From contig DASZLR010000271.1 of assembly GCA_035552275.1 (NCBI GenBank), forward strand, positions 1 to 11,981: DNA of 11,981 nt, given 5' to 3'. Of the stretch, positions 1-5,684 are shown piece by piece; position 1 is the stretch's first letter, and each line of letters opens with the position of its first letter. This stretch comes from DASVLX01 sp035552275. Lineage in GTDB: Bacteria; Actinomycetota; Actinomycetes; Mycobacteriales; Pseudonocardiaceae. The notes below the pieces were generated by a model, which saw nothing but the letters and a program-made list of their open reading frames with translations, did no database searches and was not told where the DNA came from. The translations under genes were made by a program, and so were the position numbers.

Positions 1-255
1 AAGATTCCCAGGAGCGGACCACGTTCTCGGGCTCGTCCAGCCGCGTGAGGGACAGGCAAGCGGCCGGTGCCTGGAGGACAACCCGGCGCCGGCCGCGCCA
101 CCACCGTGTCCGCTCGGTGGGCGACGCTCCAGGGCTTGCGCGGGCGTAAAGGGAAGGGAAAGTATGCCGGCGGGTGAACCGTTGGGGCCGATGGTCCGGA
201 TCGGTGTGCTGCGTGACGCCATGGTCTGACGGCCGGACAACCAGGCATCGCCCGC
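1..255. other. Left-edge stretch with no supportable gene
   Basis: This stretch lies downstream of the leftward hydrolase gene. All three minus-strand frames stay open across it, which is unremarkable at this GC content, and none has a Shine-Dalgarno sequence joined to a start codon. Plus-strand frames stop at about 46, 148 and 227, so a rightward-facing gene from outside the window could end here, but no recognisable C-terminus is visible. Its contents are a GC-rich hairpin at 61-95 and a 10-base partial match at 221-230 to the operator found at 8988-9000. I cannot assign coding function. Confidence 0.5.
61..95. terminator. Candidate hairpin terminator beyond the leftward operon
   Basis: Positions 61-71 pair with 85-95 in an 11-bp stem containing one G-T wobble, around a 13-nt loop. 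It lies about 160 bases past the stop of the metallo-hydrolase gene. There is no T-tract in either direction, so it would have to be the U-poor type proposed for actinobacteria. At this GC content a chance stem is possible. Confidence 0.3.
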
Positions 256-1302
256 TCAGTGGGCCAGCGCGTACAGCCGGGTGCCGTTGAGGTCCGCACG
301 GACCAGAATGCCCTGCTGGGCAAGGAGTTCCAGATGCGCCTCGATTTCGAGCACCGCGGTCATCTGGTGGACGAGCGCGAGCTCATCGAGCCGGCGTTGG
401 TGCCGTGTCCAGGGCAGTGCCGCCGCCACCTCGAACGCGTTGCCGTCCCCAGCCCGAACCTGATCGGCCACGGCCGAAAGCCGTCGATCGTGATGGGCGA
501 TCAACTCATCGATCCGGGTGTGTGCGCTGCGGGTTACTGGACCATGCGCCGGCAGCAGCAGCGCGTCGGGCTGGTCGCGGACGATCCGCAGCGAGTCCAG
601 ATAGGACAGCAGCGGGAATGGTCCGGGGGAGTACTCGAAACCGAGTGAGGGGGTGATGTGCGGCAGCACGTGATCGCCGGCGAACAGCAGCCCGGCCGTG
701 TCGTGCCGGAACACCACATGCCCTCTGGTGTGTCCCGGCGTGGCGACGACGTCCAGTTTGCCGTTGCGCAGCGCGACCCGGTCGCCGTCATCGAGCCAGC
801 CGTCCGGAAGTCCAAAGGGGACGGAAAGCTGGTCCGGCGGGAACTCGATGGCGGCGACCCGGTCCGCGAGTTCCGCCGCGCCGCAGCCGCGCAACATGGC
901 CGCCTGGCGCGGATGCGGGCCGGCGGCGAACTCGAAGTCCTCGATCGAGGGCCGTTCGCCGCGACCCAGCCACACCTGGACGCCCAGCGCGTCCCGCCAG
1001 GCGCACGCCTGCGTGTAGTGGTCCCAGTGCGCATGGGTGACCAGAATTTCGGTGACATCGCCGATCCGGTGCCCGATACCGCGCAGCGCCCAACCGATCG
1101 CCCGCTCCGTCTCCGCGGTCGCCCAGCCGGAGTCGACCAGCGTCAGCCCGGTCGACCCCTCGATGAGATAGACGTTGACCGCCGCCAGGCCCTCGATCGG
1201 CAGGGGCAGCGGGATCCGATGCACACCGTCAACGACCGGATGCGCGCCGGGTTCGGTCCAGTCGTCGGGCTGTTCGGGCAACGGCCTCACCGGGGCTACC
1301 AC
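256..1302 (-). CDS. Metallo-beta-lactamase-fold hydrolase, possible acyl-CoA thioesterase
   Basis: This 348-residue cytosolic protein is a metallo-beta-lactamase-fold enzyme. The metal-binding signature is complete: HAHWDH at residues 90-95, His191 in PGHTRGH, Asp210 in FAGDH and His253 in PAHGP. This is the dinuclear zinc set of the glyoxalase II/LACTB2-like branch, which hydrolyses thioesters, esters or phosphodiesters. After the catalytic domain (about 25-260), residues 265-348 look helical and resemble the winged-helix tail of LACTB2-type proteins. It is the last gene of a leftward operon, 45 bases after the SDR gene, so thioesterase action on a CoA intermediate is plausible but inferred. 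The start is uncertain: GTG at 1302 directly abuts the GGTGAGGA purine run (1310-1303), with no spacing. GTG at 1290 (residue 5) would have about 11 bases of spacing and may be the true start. No signal peptide is seen. Confidence 0.87.
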   Translation of the reverse strand: MVAPVRPLPEQPDDWTEPGAHPVVDGVHRIPLPLPIEGLAAVNVYLIEGSTGLTLVDSGWATAETERAIGWALRGIGHRIGDVTEILVTHAHWDHYTQACAWRDALGVQVWLGRGERPSIEDFEFAAGPHPRQAAMLRGCGAAELADRVAAIEFPPDQLSVPFGLPDGWLDDGDRVALRNGKLDVVATPGHTRGHVVFRHDTAGLLFAGDHVLPHITPSLGFEYSPGPFPLLSYLDSLRIVRDQPDALLLPAHGPVTRSAHTRIDELIAHHDRRLSAVADQVRAGDGNAFEVAAALPWTRHQRRLDELALVHQMTAVLEIEAHLELLAQQGILVRADLNGTRLYALAH

Positions 1303-1308
1303 TCCTCA

Positions 1309-1353
1309 CCTGCGTGCTCAAACCGTGCGTGCTCAAAACCTGTGTCCTCAAAC
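1309..1353. repeat. Three imperfect tandem copies of a 14-16 bp unit
   Basis: The plus-strand units are CCTGCGTGCTCAAA (1309-1322), CCGTGCGTGCTCAAAA (1323-1338) and CCTGTGTCCTCAAAC (1339-1353). The third unit contains the SDR stop codon (TGA, minus strand, 1350-1348), and the first merges into the Shine-Dalgarno region of the hydrolase gene. The array makes up almost the whole SDR-hydrolase spacer. It looks like local slippage or duplication. Confidence 0.75.
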
Positions 1354-2247
1354 ACCGCGCTGCGCCTTGCTGGCCGCGCTTGCCGCCTTGCTGCGCTCCC
1401 TGATCGTCTCCCAGTCCTGATCGGACAGTGAGGTGAGGCCGGCGAAGGTGGCCGGCCCGGCCAGCCGCTGCCCGCCGTCCATCGCGATCGTCTCACCAGT
1501 GAGATAGTCGCACGCGTCGGACAACAGGAACGTGGTGAGGTTGGCGAGTTCTTCGACGGTGCCCATGCGGCCCATCGGAATCTGCTCGGCCTGGGTCGCG
1601 CCGACCGAACTGGAGTCGGTCGGATTGAGCATCTCCCAAGCGTAATCGGTCGGGATCGGACCGGGCGCGAGCGCGTTGAGCCGAATCCCGTACCGCGCCC
1701 ACTCCACGGCCAGCGACATCGTCATCGCGTGCACCGCGGCCTTCGCCATCGCCGAGGGCACCACGAACGCCGAGCCCGTCCACACCCAGGTGGTCAGCGT
1801 CGACAGCACCACGCCCGGCAAGCCCTGCTCGATCCACCGCCGGCCAGCGGCGTGCGTGGTGTTGAACGAGCCGTTCAGCACCGTGGACGTGATCGCCTCG
1901 AACGCGCGCGGGCTGAGGCTGGCGGTCGGCGCGATGAAGTTGGCGGCGGCGTTGTTGAGCACACCTGTCAGCGGCCCGTGTCGGTCCCAGATCTCCGCCA
2001 TCGCCGCGTCCACCAGCTCGGCGCGGCGCACGTCCACGGTCTGGAAGTGCGCCTTACCCGGCTCGCCGGCCTCCGCCGCGGCTTCGGCGAGCACCGCTTC
2101 CCGCCGGCCCCACAGGTGCACCTCGGCGCCGTGCCCGACGAGATGGCCGGCCACTCCCCGGCCCAGCCCGGTGCCGCCGCCGGTGATCAGGATTCGCTTG
2201 CCCACCAACAGATCCGGTGCGAACACGGACTTGTGTGTCTGCTGCAC
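1348..2247 (-). CDS. SDR oxidoreductase, 2,4-dienoyl-CoA reductase (DECR)-like
   Basis: This 299-residue short-chain dehydrogenase/reductase has the nucleotide-binding motif TGGGTGLG at residues 22-29, NNAA at 98-101 and PGPIPT at 195-200. Instead of the classical YxxxK it has FVVPSAMAK (161-169), that is Ser165 and Lys169. This and the following GTVEELANL (229-237) and DGG (257-259) match the 2,4-dienoyl-CoA reductase branch, which uses NADPH to reduce dienoyl-CoAs in beta-oxidation of unsaturated acids. In relatives I remember a Tyr in a TTYAxTGS-like segment just upstream, corresponding to the catalytic Tyr of human DECR1. Here that segment is TTWVWTGSAF (152-161), with Trp154, so the chemistry may differ. 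A ketoacyl or hydroxyacyl-CoA dehydrogenase role cannot be excluded. The GTG start at 2247 has GGAGG six bases upstream. It sits in an operon between the crotonase (33-bp gap) and the hydrolase (45-bp gap). The C-terminal extension after about residue 262 is Ala/Lys-rich. Confidence 0.88.
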   Translation of the reverse strand: MQQTHKSVFAPDLLVGKRILITGGGTGLGRGVAGHLVGHGAEVHLWGRREAVLAEAAAEAGEPGKAHFQTVDVRRAELVDAAMAEIWDRHGPLTGVLNNAAANFIAPTASLSPRAFEAITSTVLNGSFNTTHAAGRRWIEQGLPGVVLSTLTTWVWTGSAFVVPSAMAKAAVHAMTMSLAVEWARYGIRLNALAPGPIPTDYAWEMLNPTDSSSVGATQAEQIPMGRMGTVEELANLTTFLLSDACDYLTGETIAMDGGQRLAGPATFAGLTSLSDQDWETIRERSKAASAASKAQRGV

Positions 2248-2280
2248 AACGGTCCTCCGCAGCGGTTGTCGGCTGAGGGA

Positions 2281-3075
2281 TCAGTGCGCGCGGTAAGCCG
2301 CGAAGTCTGGCTTGCGCTTCTCGTTGAACGCGTTGATCCCCTCCTGCGCCTCGGCGGAGTCGCCGAACGTCTTGAGGTATGAGTAGGCGAGTTGGCCGAC
2401 GCTGGCGAACTGCTCGGTGTCGGTGTTGAAGGACTGCTTGAGCACCTTCAGCGCGGTCGGCGACAGCGCCAGGATCTCGTCGGCCCAGGCGCGGACCTCG
2501 GCGTGCAACTGGTCGGCCGGCACGACCTTGTTGACCAGGCCCCAGTTCTCGGCCTGCTCGGCGGAGTAGCGGCGGCACAGGAACCAGATCTCCCGGGCGC
2601 GCTTCTCGCCGACGGCGCGGGCCAGGTATCCGGTGCCGAAACCGGCGTCGAAGGACCCGACCCGCGGCCCGTTCTGGCCGAACACGGCGTTGTCAGCGGC
2701 GATGGTGAGGTCGCACAGCACGTGCAGCACATGCCCGCCGCCGATGGCGAATCCGTTGACGGCGGCGATCACCGGCTTGGGGACGTCGCGGATCACGTGG
2801 TGCAGCGCGTCGATCTCGAACAGGCCGCTGTCGGACGGGCCGTAGTCGCCGGTCTCCGCGCGCTGCTTCTGGTCGCCGCCAGTGCAGAACGCCTTGGTCC
2901 CGGCGCCGGTCAGGCAGATGACGCCGACTTCGCTGCTGTTCCAGGCCCGCTTGAAGCTCTTGACCAGCTCGTCCACCGTGCGTGCCCGGAAGGAGTTGTA
3001 CCGGTCCGGTCGGTTGATGGTGATCCAGGCCAGGCCGTTGTCGACCTTGTATGTGACGTCCGTGAACTCGTCCAT
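2281..3075 (-). CDS. Crotonase-family enzyme, MenB/BadI-like acyl-CoA C-C hydrolase
   Basis: This 264-residue protein belongs to the enoyl-CoA hydratase/isomerase superfamily. FCTGGDQ (63-69) and IGGGH (111-115) form the oxyanion-hole regions. GPRVGSFDAGFGTGYLAR (136-153), with Asp143, REIWFLCRRYSAEQAE (161-176) and the C-terminal EKRKPDF (252-258) are characteristic of the MenB/BadI branch rather than of ordinary enoyl-CoA hydratases, which have a catalytic Glu pair. BadI opens 2-ketocyclohexanecarboxyl-CoA to pimeloyl-CoA, and MenB does the reverse-type Dieckmann closure in menaquinone synthesis. The short N-terminus, SPTALKVLKQSFNTDT (205-220) and the acyl-CoA catabolic neighbours favour a BadI-like ring-cleaving hydrolase. 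No other men genes are nearby. It is the first gene of the leftward operon behind the 3129-3157 promoter. The ATG start is the best available, although GAGGG stands only two bases upstream. The exact substrate is unknown. Confidence 0.87.
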   Translation of the reverse strand: MDEFTDVTYKVDNGLAWITINRPDRYNSFRARTVDELVKSFKRAWNSSEVGVICLTGAGTKAFCTGGDQKQRAETGDYGPSDSGLFEIDALHHVIRDVPKPVIAAVNGFAIGGGHVLHVLCDLTIAADNAVFGQNGPRVGSFDAGFGTGYLARAVGEKRAREIWFLCRRYSAEQAENWGLVNKVVPADQLHAEVRAWADEILALSPTALKVLKQSFNTDTEQFASVGQLAYSYLKTFGDSAEAQEGINAFNEKRKPDFAAYRAH

Positions 3076-3128
3076 CGCCCTCGATGGTCCCTTCGTGTCG
3101 CCCGAGCTAAGCCATGTGGTGCACTGTG

Positions 3129-3157
3129 AATGTAGGTCTGTGAACGTTCGTTTTCAA
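3129..3157 (-). promoter_or_regulatory. Predicted sigma-70-type promoter of the leftward operon
   Basis: Reading the minus strand, TTGAAA (3157-3152, 5 of 6 matches to TTGACA) is followed by exactly 17 bases and then TACATT (3134-3129, 4 of 6 matches to TATAAT). It ends about 50 bases before the crotonase start at 3075. It is the most AT-rich part of this intergenic region and is overlapped by two inverted repeats, as expected for a regulated promoter. Confidence 0.55.
3143..3152. promoter_or_regulatory. Inverted repeat inside the leftward promoter, possible operator
   Basis: AACG-TT-CGTT is a dyad with 4-bp arms. It overlaps the 8-bp palindrome GAACGTTC at 3142-3149. It lies in the spacer between the -35 and -10 boxes of the leftward promoter, so a bound repressor would block it. 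TetR-family regulators often use such sites, but no regulator gene is in the window. Confidence 0.4.
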
Positions 3158-3173
3158 CCGACCCGGATCGGTT
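3156..3173. promoter_or_regulatory. 18-bp near-perfect palindrome, possible operator
   Basis: AACCGACCCGGATCGGTT pairs at eight of its nine symmetric positions; only the C/A pair at 3162/3167 mismatches. It touches the -35 box (3157-3152) of the leftward promoter and lies in the divergent region between the crotonase and lipocalin-like genes. A transcription factor controlling one or both directions could bind here. The function is inferred from symmetry and position only. Confidence 0.45.
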
Positions 3174-3230
3174 CGGAATGGCGGGCAGAGCGGCGACCTG
3201 CGCACCTTCCACGGGTGCTCTCTCCAAAGG

Positions 3231-3250
3231 GTCAGGGATTTCTCCCTGAC
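3231..3250. promoter_or_regulatory. Perfect 8-bp inverted repeat/hairpin upstream of the lipocalin-like gene
   Basis: GTCAGGGA (3231-3238) and TCCCTGAC (3243-3250) are exact reverse complements separated by TTTC. The repeat lies 79 bases before the GTG start at 3329. It could be a DNA operator, an RNA hairpin in the 5' leader, or a terminator or insulator between the divergent units. No T-run follows on the plus strand, so a plain intrinsic terminator is less likely. I could not place a convincing rightward promoter in 3251-3328. Confidence 0.45.
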
Positions 3251-3328
3251 GGGGGATGGTCGGCGGCGGTTGGTCAACGATGGTTATCGGCGGCGCACAC
3301 TGTGGGCAGGGACCAGCCAGGAGGTTCG

Positions 3329-4342
3329 GTGGAACGATCGTTTCGTGACGAGCTGGTGTCGGGCGGCGCGGCGGGGCTGCCCGGCGGGTTCTTCGACCGG
3401 TTCGTGTTCAACCTGCATCCCGTCGACCGGGCCGCGCCGTCGATCCTGTTCGGCCTGGGCCGCTATCCCGCCGAGGACACCGTCGACGGCTTCGCGATCC
3501 TGGTCACCGACACCGAGCAGCGCAACCTGCGCTTCGCCACCGAACTCAGCGCCACCGAGGGCGAGCACGCCGGTCCACTGTCCTGGTCGGTGGTCGAGCC
3601 GATGCGGACCTGGCGGATCGCGCTGGGGTCCAATCCGACCGGGCTTGAGTTCGACCTCACCTGGCGGGCCCGCGCGCCCGCCTGGATCGGCGATATCAGC
3701 GTGACCAACGACCAGGCCACCACGACGTCGTTCGAGCATCTGTTCCAGTCCGGCCGCTACCAGGGCACGGTGTCCGTCGACGGCCAGCGGCAGCACGTCG
3801 ACGGCTGGTACGGCCAGCGCGACCGCTCCCGTGGGGTGCGCACCATGTCCGGCGGGCAGGGCCTGCACATCTGGTGCCAGGCCCAGTTCCCGGACCGCTC
3901 GATCGGCTTCCTGCTGGTCGAGACGAGGCAGCATGAACGGCTGCTGCTGGCGGGCGCGGTCATGCACGAGAGCGGCCAACTCGACCGGATCACCGACGTC
4001 CGCCACGACCTGCGCTTCTCCGAGGACCTGGACCTCGATGGCGGGCTGGTCGAGGTGACGACCGGCGGGCGAGCGAGCTACCTCATCGAGATCGACGCCA
4101 CGGCGCGCGGCGGATACCTCGCCGGCGCCGGCTACGGCGGCCACCACGGCCGGCGGCTGGGCCGCGACCATCTCGAACATGACGTCTATCCGCTGGACGG
4201 TTCGGTCACCCCGCGCACCCTTGACTCGGCGCTGACCGACCGGCTCGCGGCGTTTCGCTGGAACGGCACGCCGGGACGGGGGATCTTCGAGTTCGCACTC
4301 ACCCGCAGCCGTTCGTACACGTACCGGCCGACGTCGCGCTGA
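3329..4342 (+). CDS. Lipocalin-like (AttH/CrtC-type, DUF7064-like) protein of unknown function
   Basis: This 337-residue cytosolic protein has no signal peptide or membrane segment. It is rich in alternating hydrophobic/polar strands typical of a beta-barrel. The strongest landmark is SGRYQGTVSVDG (141-152), followed by VDGWYGQRDRSRGVR (157-171). This resembles the RDHSWG.R signature of the tandem-lipocalin AttH/carotenoid 1,2-hydratase-like superfamily that includes the DUF7064/DUF7065 proteins found beside acyl-CoA and terpenoid or steroid catabolic genes. Here the His and Trp of that signature are replaced by Arg. The family has no established biochemical role that I know of, and hydrophobic ligand binding is a guess. 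The start is set by AGGAGG at 3319-3324, four bases before GTG 3329. The reading frame stays open upstream into the antisense of the crotonase gene, but there is no ribosome binding site there. A hairpin follows the stop at once (4346-4373). It is transcribed divergently from the crotonase operon. Confidence 0.78.
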   Translation: MERSFRDELVSGGAAGLPGGFFDRFVFNLHPVDRAAPSILFGLGRYPAEDTVDGFAILVTDTEQRNLRFATELSATEGEHAGPLSWSVVEPMRTWRIALGSNPTGLEFDLTWRARAPAWIGDISVTNDQATTTSFEHLFQSGRYQGTVSVDGQRQHVDGWYGQRDRSRGVRTMSGGQGLHIWCQAQFPDRSIGFLLVETRQHERLLLAGAVMHESGQLDRITDVRHDLRFSEDLDLDGGLVEVTTGGRASYLIEIDATARGGYLAGAGYGGHHGRRLGRDHLEHDVYPLDGSVTPRTLDSALTDRLAAFRWNGTPGRGIFEFALTRSRSYTYRPTSR

Positions 4343-4345
4343 GTC

Positions 4346-4373
4346 GTGGCCAGCTCGGCATGAGCTTCGCCAC
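4346..4373 (+). terminator. Stem-loop just after the lipocalin-like gene, candidate terminator
   Basis: GTGGC (4346-4350) pairs with GCCAC (4369-4373), and AGCTC (4352-4356) pairs with GAGCT (4362-4366). The stems are separated by a 1x2 internal loop and close a 5-nt loop. The structure starts three bases after the TGA stop. A T-tract is lacking (AATAGTT follows), so termination may be partial. Confidence 0.45.
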
Positions 4374-4440
4374 AATAGTTGCAAGACCGATAGTAGGACG
4401 TCAAAGTATTTCGGTGTCGGTCCAGCGTTGGCCGGTGGGT
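4374..4440 (+). promoter_or_regulatory. AT-richer spacer with inverted repeat, possible thiolase-icmF promoter
   Basis: This short segment is clearly less GC-rich than its surroundings. TTGCAA at 4379-4384 could be a -35 box, but no good -10 box lies at 16-18 bases (TCAAAG and CAAAGT are the candidates). GACCGA (4385-4390) is repeated in inverted form as TCGGTC (4417-4422), and GACGTC (4397-4402) is a central palindrome. Together with the hairpin before it, this suggests that the thiolase-icmF pair has its own regulated promoter. The exact boxes are uncertain. Confidence 0.3.
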
Positions 4441-4451
4441 GAGGAGGAGAC

Positions 4452-5639
4452 GTGGCGGAGCCAGTGTTGGTCGCCGGAGCGCGAACCCCGATCGGACGGT
4501 TGCTGGGCGCGCTGTCGAACTGCTCGGCCGCGACCCTGGGCGGGACAGCCATCCGGGCGGCGTTGGAGCGCGCGGGCGTCGGCGGGCCGGACGTCGACGC
4601 GGTCGTGCTGGGCAATGTGGTGCAGGCCGGTGTCGGCCCGAACCCGGCCCGGCTGGCGGCGGCTCGCGGTGGGGTGCCGATGTCGGTGCCGGCATCGACG
4701 GTGAACAAGTTGTGTCTGTCGGGGCTGGCGTCGATCGCGCAGGCCGCGCAGTGGGTCGCGGCGGGTCAGTACGACGTCGTGGTGGCCGGGGGAATGGAGT
4801 CGATGTCGAACGCGCCGCATCTGCTGCCGGGCGCGCGGCGCGGCTTTCGTTATGGCGACACCCCTTTGGTCGACGCGTTGGACGAGGACGCGCTGATCTG
4901 CGCGTTCGACGGGATTCCGATGGGCGCGGCGACCGAGCGGTATCAGGCGCGGTTGCGGATTTCCCGGCAGGAACAGGACGAGTTCGGCGCCGATTCGCAT
5001 GCTCGGGCGGCGGCGGCGATCAAGAGCGGGCGGCTGGCCGAGGAGATCACCCCGGTCACCGTGCCGAACCGCACCGGGGAACTGGTGGTGGAGCACGACG
5101 AGGGCGTGCGTCCCGGCGTCACCGCCGCCACGTTGGGCCAGCTCGCGCCGGCGTTCAGCGATGACGGGACGATCACCGCGGGCTCGGCGTCGCCGTTGTC
5201 CGACGGCGCGTGCGCGGTCGTGGTGACGAGCAAGGAGCGGGCGCGGGCGGCGGGGCTGTCGTGGCTGGCGGAGCTCGGCGGTTACGGAACGGTCGCGGGG
5301 CCTGATCCGTCGCTGCTGCACCAGCCGGCGAACGCCATCGGGGACGCGTTGCGGCGGGACGGTTCGCTGACCGTGGACGAGCTGGATCTCATCGAGATCA
5401 ATGAGGCCTTCGCCGGGGTCGCGATCGCCTCGATGCGCCAGCTGGGGGTGTCGGCGGACCGGGTCAATGTCAATGGCGGCGCGATCGCGTTGGGCCATCC
5501 GGTCGGGATGAGCGGCGCTCGGCTGGTGCTGACGTTGGCGATGGAGTTGCGGCGACGCGGCGGCGGAGTCGGCGCGGCCGCGTTGTGCGGCGGCGGCGGG
5601 CAGGGCGACGCGCTGATCATCCGCGTCCCGCGCGACTGA
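4452..5639 (+). CDS. Thiolase, acetyl-CoA C-acyltransferase type
   Basis: This is a full-length thiolase of 395 residues, the usual family length. Cys88 in NKLCLSGL is the acyl-accepting nucleophile, NEAFA carries the active-site Asn/Glu region, His349 lies in GHPVGMSGAR, and Cys379 lies in LCGGGGQG. It cleaves a 3-ketoacyl-CoA with CoA to give acetyl-CoA (or another short acyl-CoA) and a shortened acyl-CoA, or runs in the condensing direction. Sequence alone does not separate degradative FadA-type from acetoacetyl-CoA thiolases. Its position 45 bp before icmF favours production of short acyl-CoAs that IcmF then rearranges. GTG 4452 is preceded by GAGGAGGA (4441-4448), a strong ribosome binding site. 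It is probably cotranscribed with icmF. Confidence 0.93.
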   Translation: MAEPVLVAGARTPIGRLLGALSNCSAATLGGTAIRAALERAGVGGPDVDAVVLGNVVQAGVGPNPARLAAARGGVPMSVPASTVNKLCLSGLASIAQAAQWVAAGQYDVVVAGGMESMSNAPHLLPGARRGFRYGDTPLVDALDEDALICAFDGIPMGAATERYQARLRISRQEQDEFGADSHARAAAAIKSGRLAEEITPVTVPNRTGELVVEHDEGVRPGVTAATLGQLAPAFSDDGTITAGSASPLSDGACAVVVTSKERARAAGLSWLAELGGYGTVAGPDPSLLHQPANAIGDALRRDGSLTVDELDLIEINEAFAGVAIASMRQLGVSADRVNVNGGAIALGHPVGMSGARLVLTLAMELRRRGGGVGAAALCGGGGQGDALIIRVPRD

Positions 5640-5684
5640 CCACCGGGATCTCGCGGATCGGCTATCCAGGGAAGGGACGACCCC

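Noticed and set aside
1..222. Leftward gene starting at ATG 222 and running off the edge
   Set aside because: There is no Shine-Dalgarno sequence, all minus frames are equally open, and the translation has no recognisable features.
658..1431. Rightward open frame of 257 codons opposite the metallo-hydrolase
   Set aside because: The opposite strand encodes a complete zinc-binding hydrolase. This frame has no motif or ribosome binding site.
2281..3075. Naphthoate synthase MenB of menaquinone synthesis
   Set aside because: Motifs are shared with MenB, but the N-terminus and C-terminal segment look more BadI-like and no other men gene is nearby. MenB is not fully excluded.
2882..3328. Upstream extension of the lipocalin-like gene
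   Set aside because: The frame is open, but it crosses the crotonase gene and its promoter. AGGAGG at 3319-3324 fixes GTG 3329.
3284..4708. Antisense frame of 474 codons opposite the lipocalin-like gene
   Set aside because: Same GC-driven effect. The sense frame has a ribosome binding site, a family signature and a natural end.
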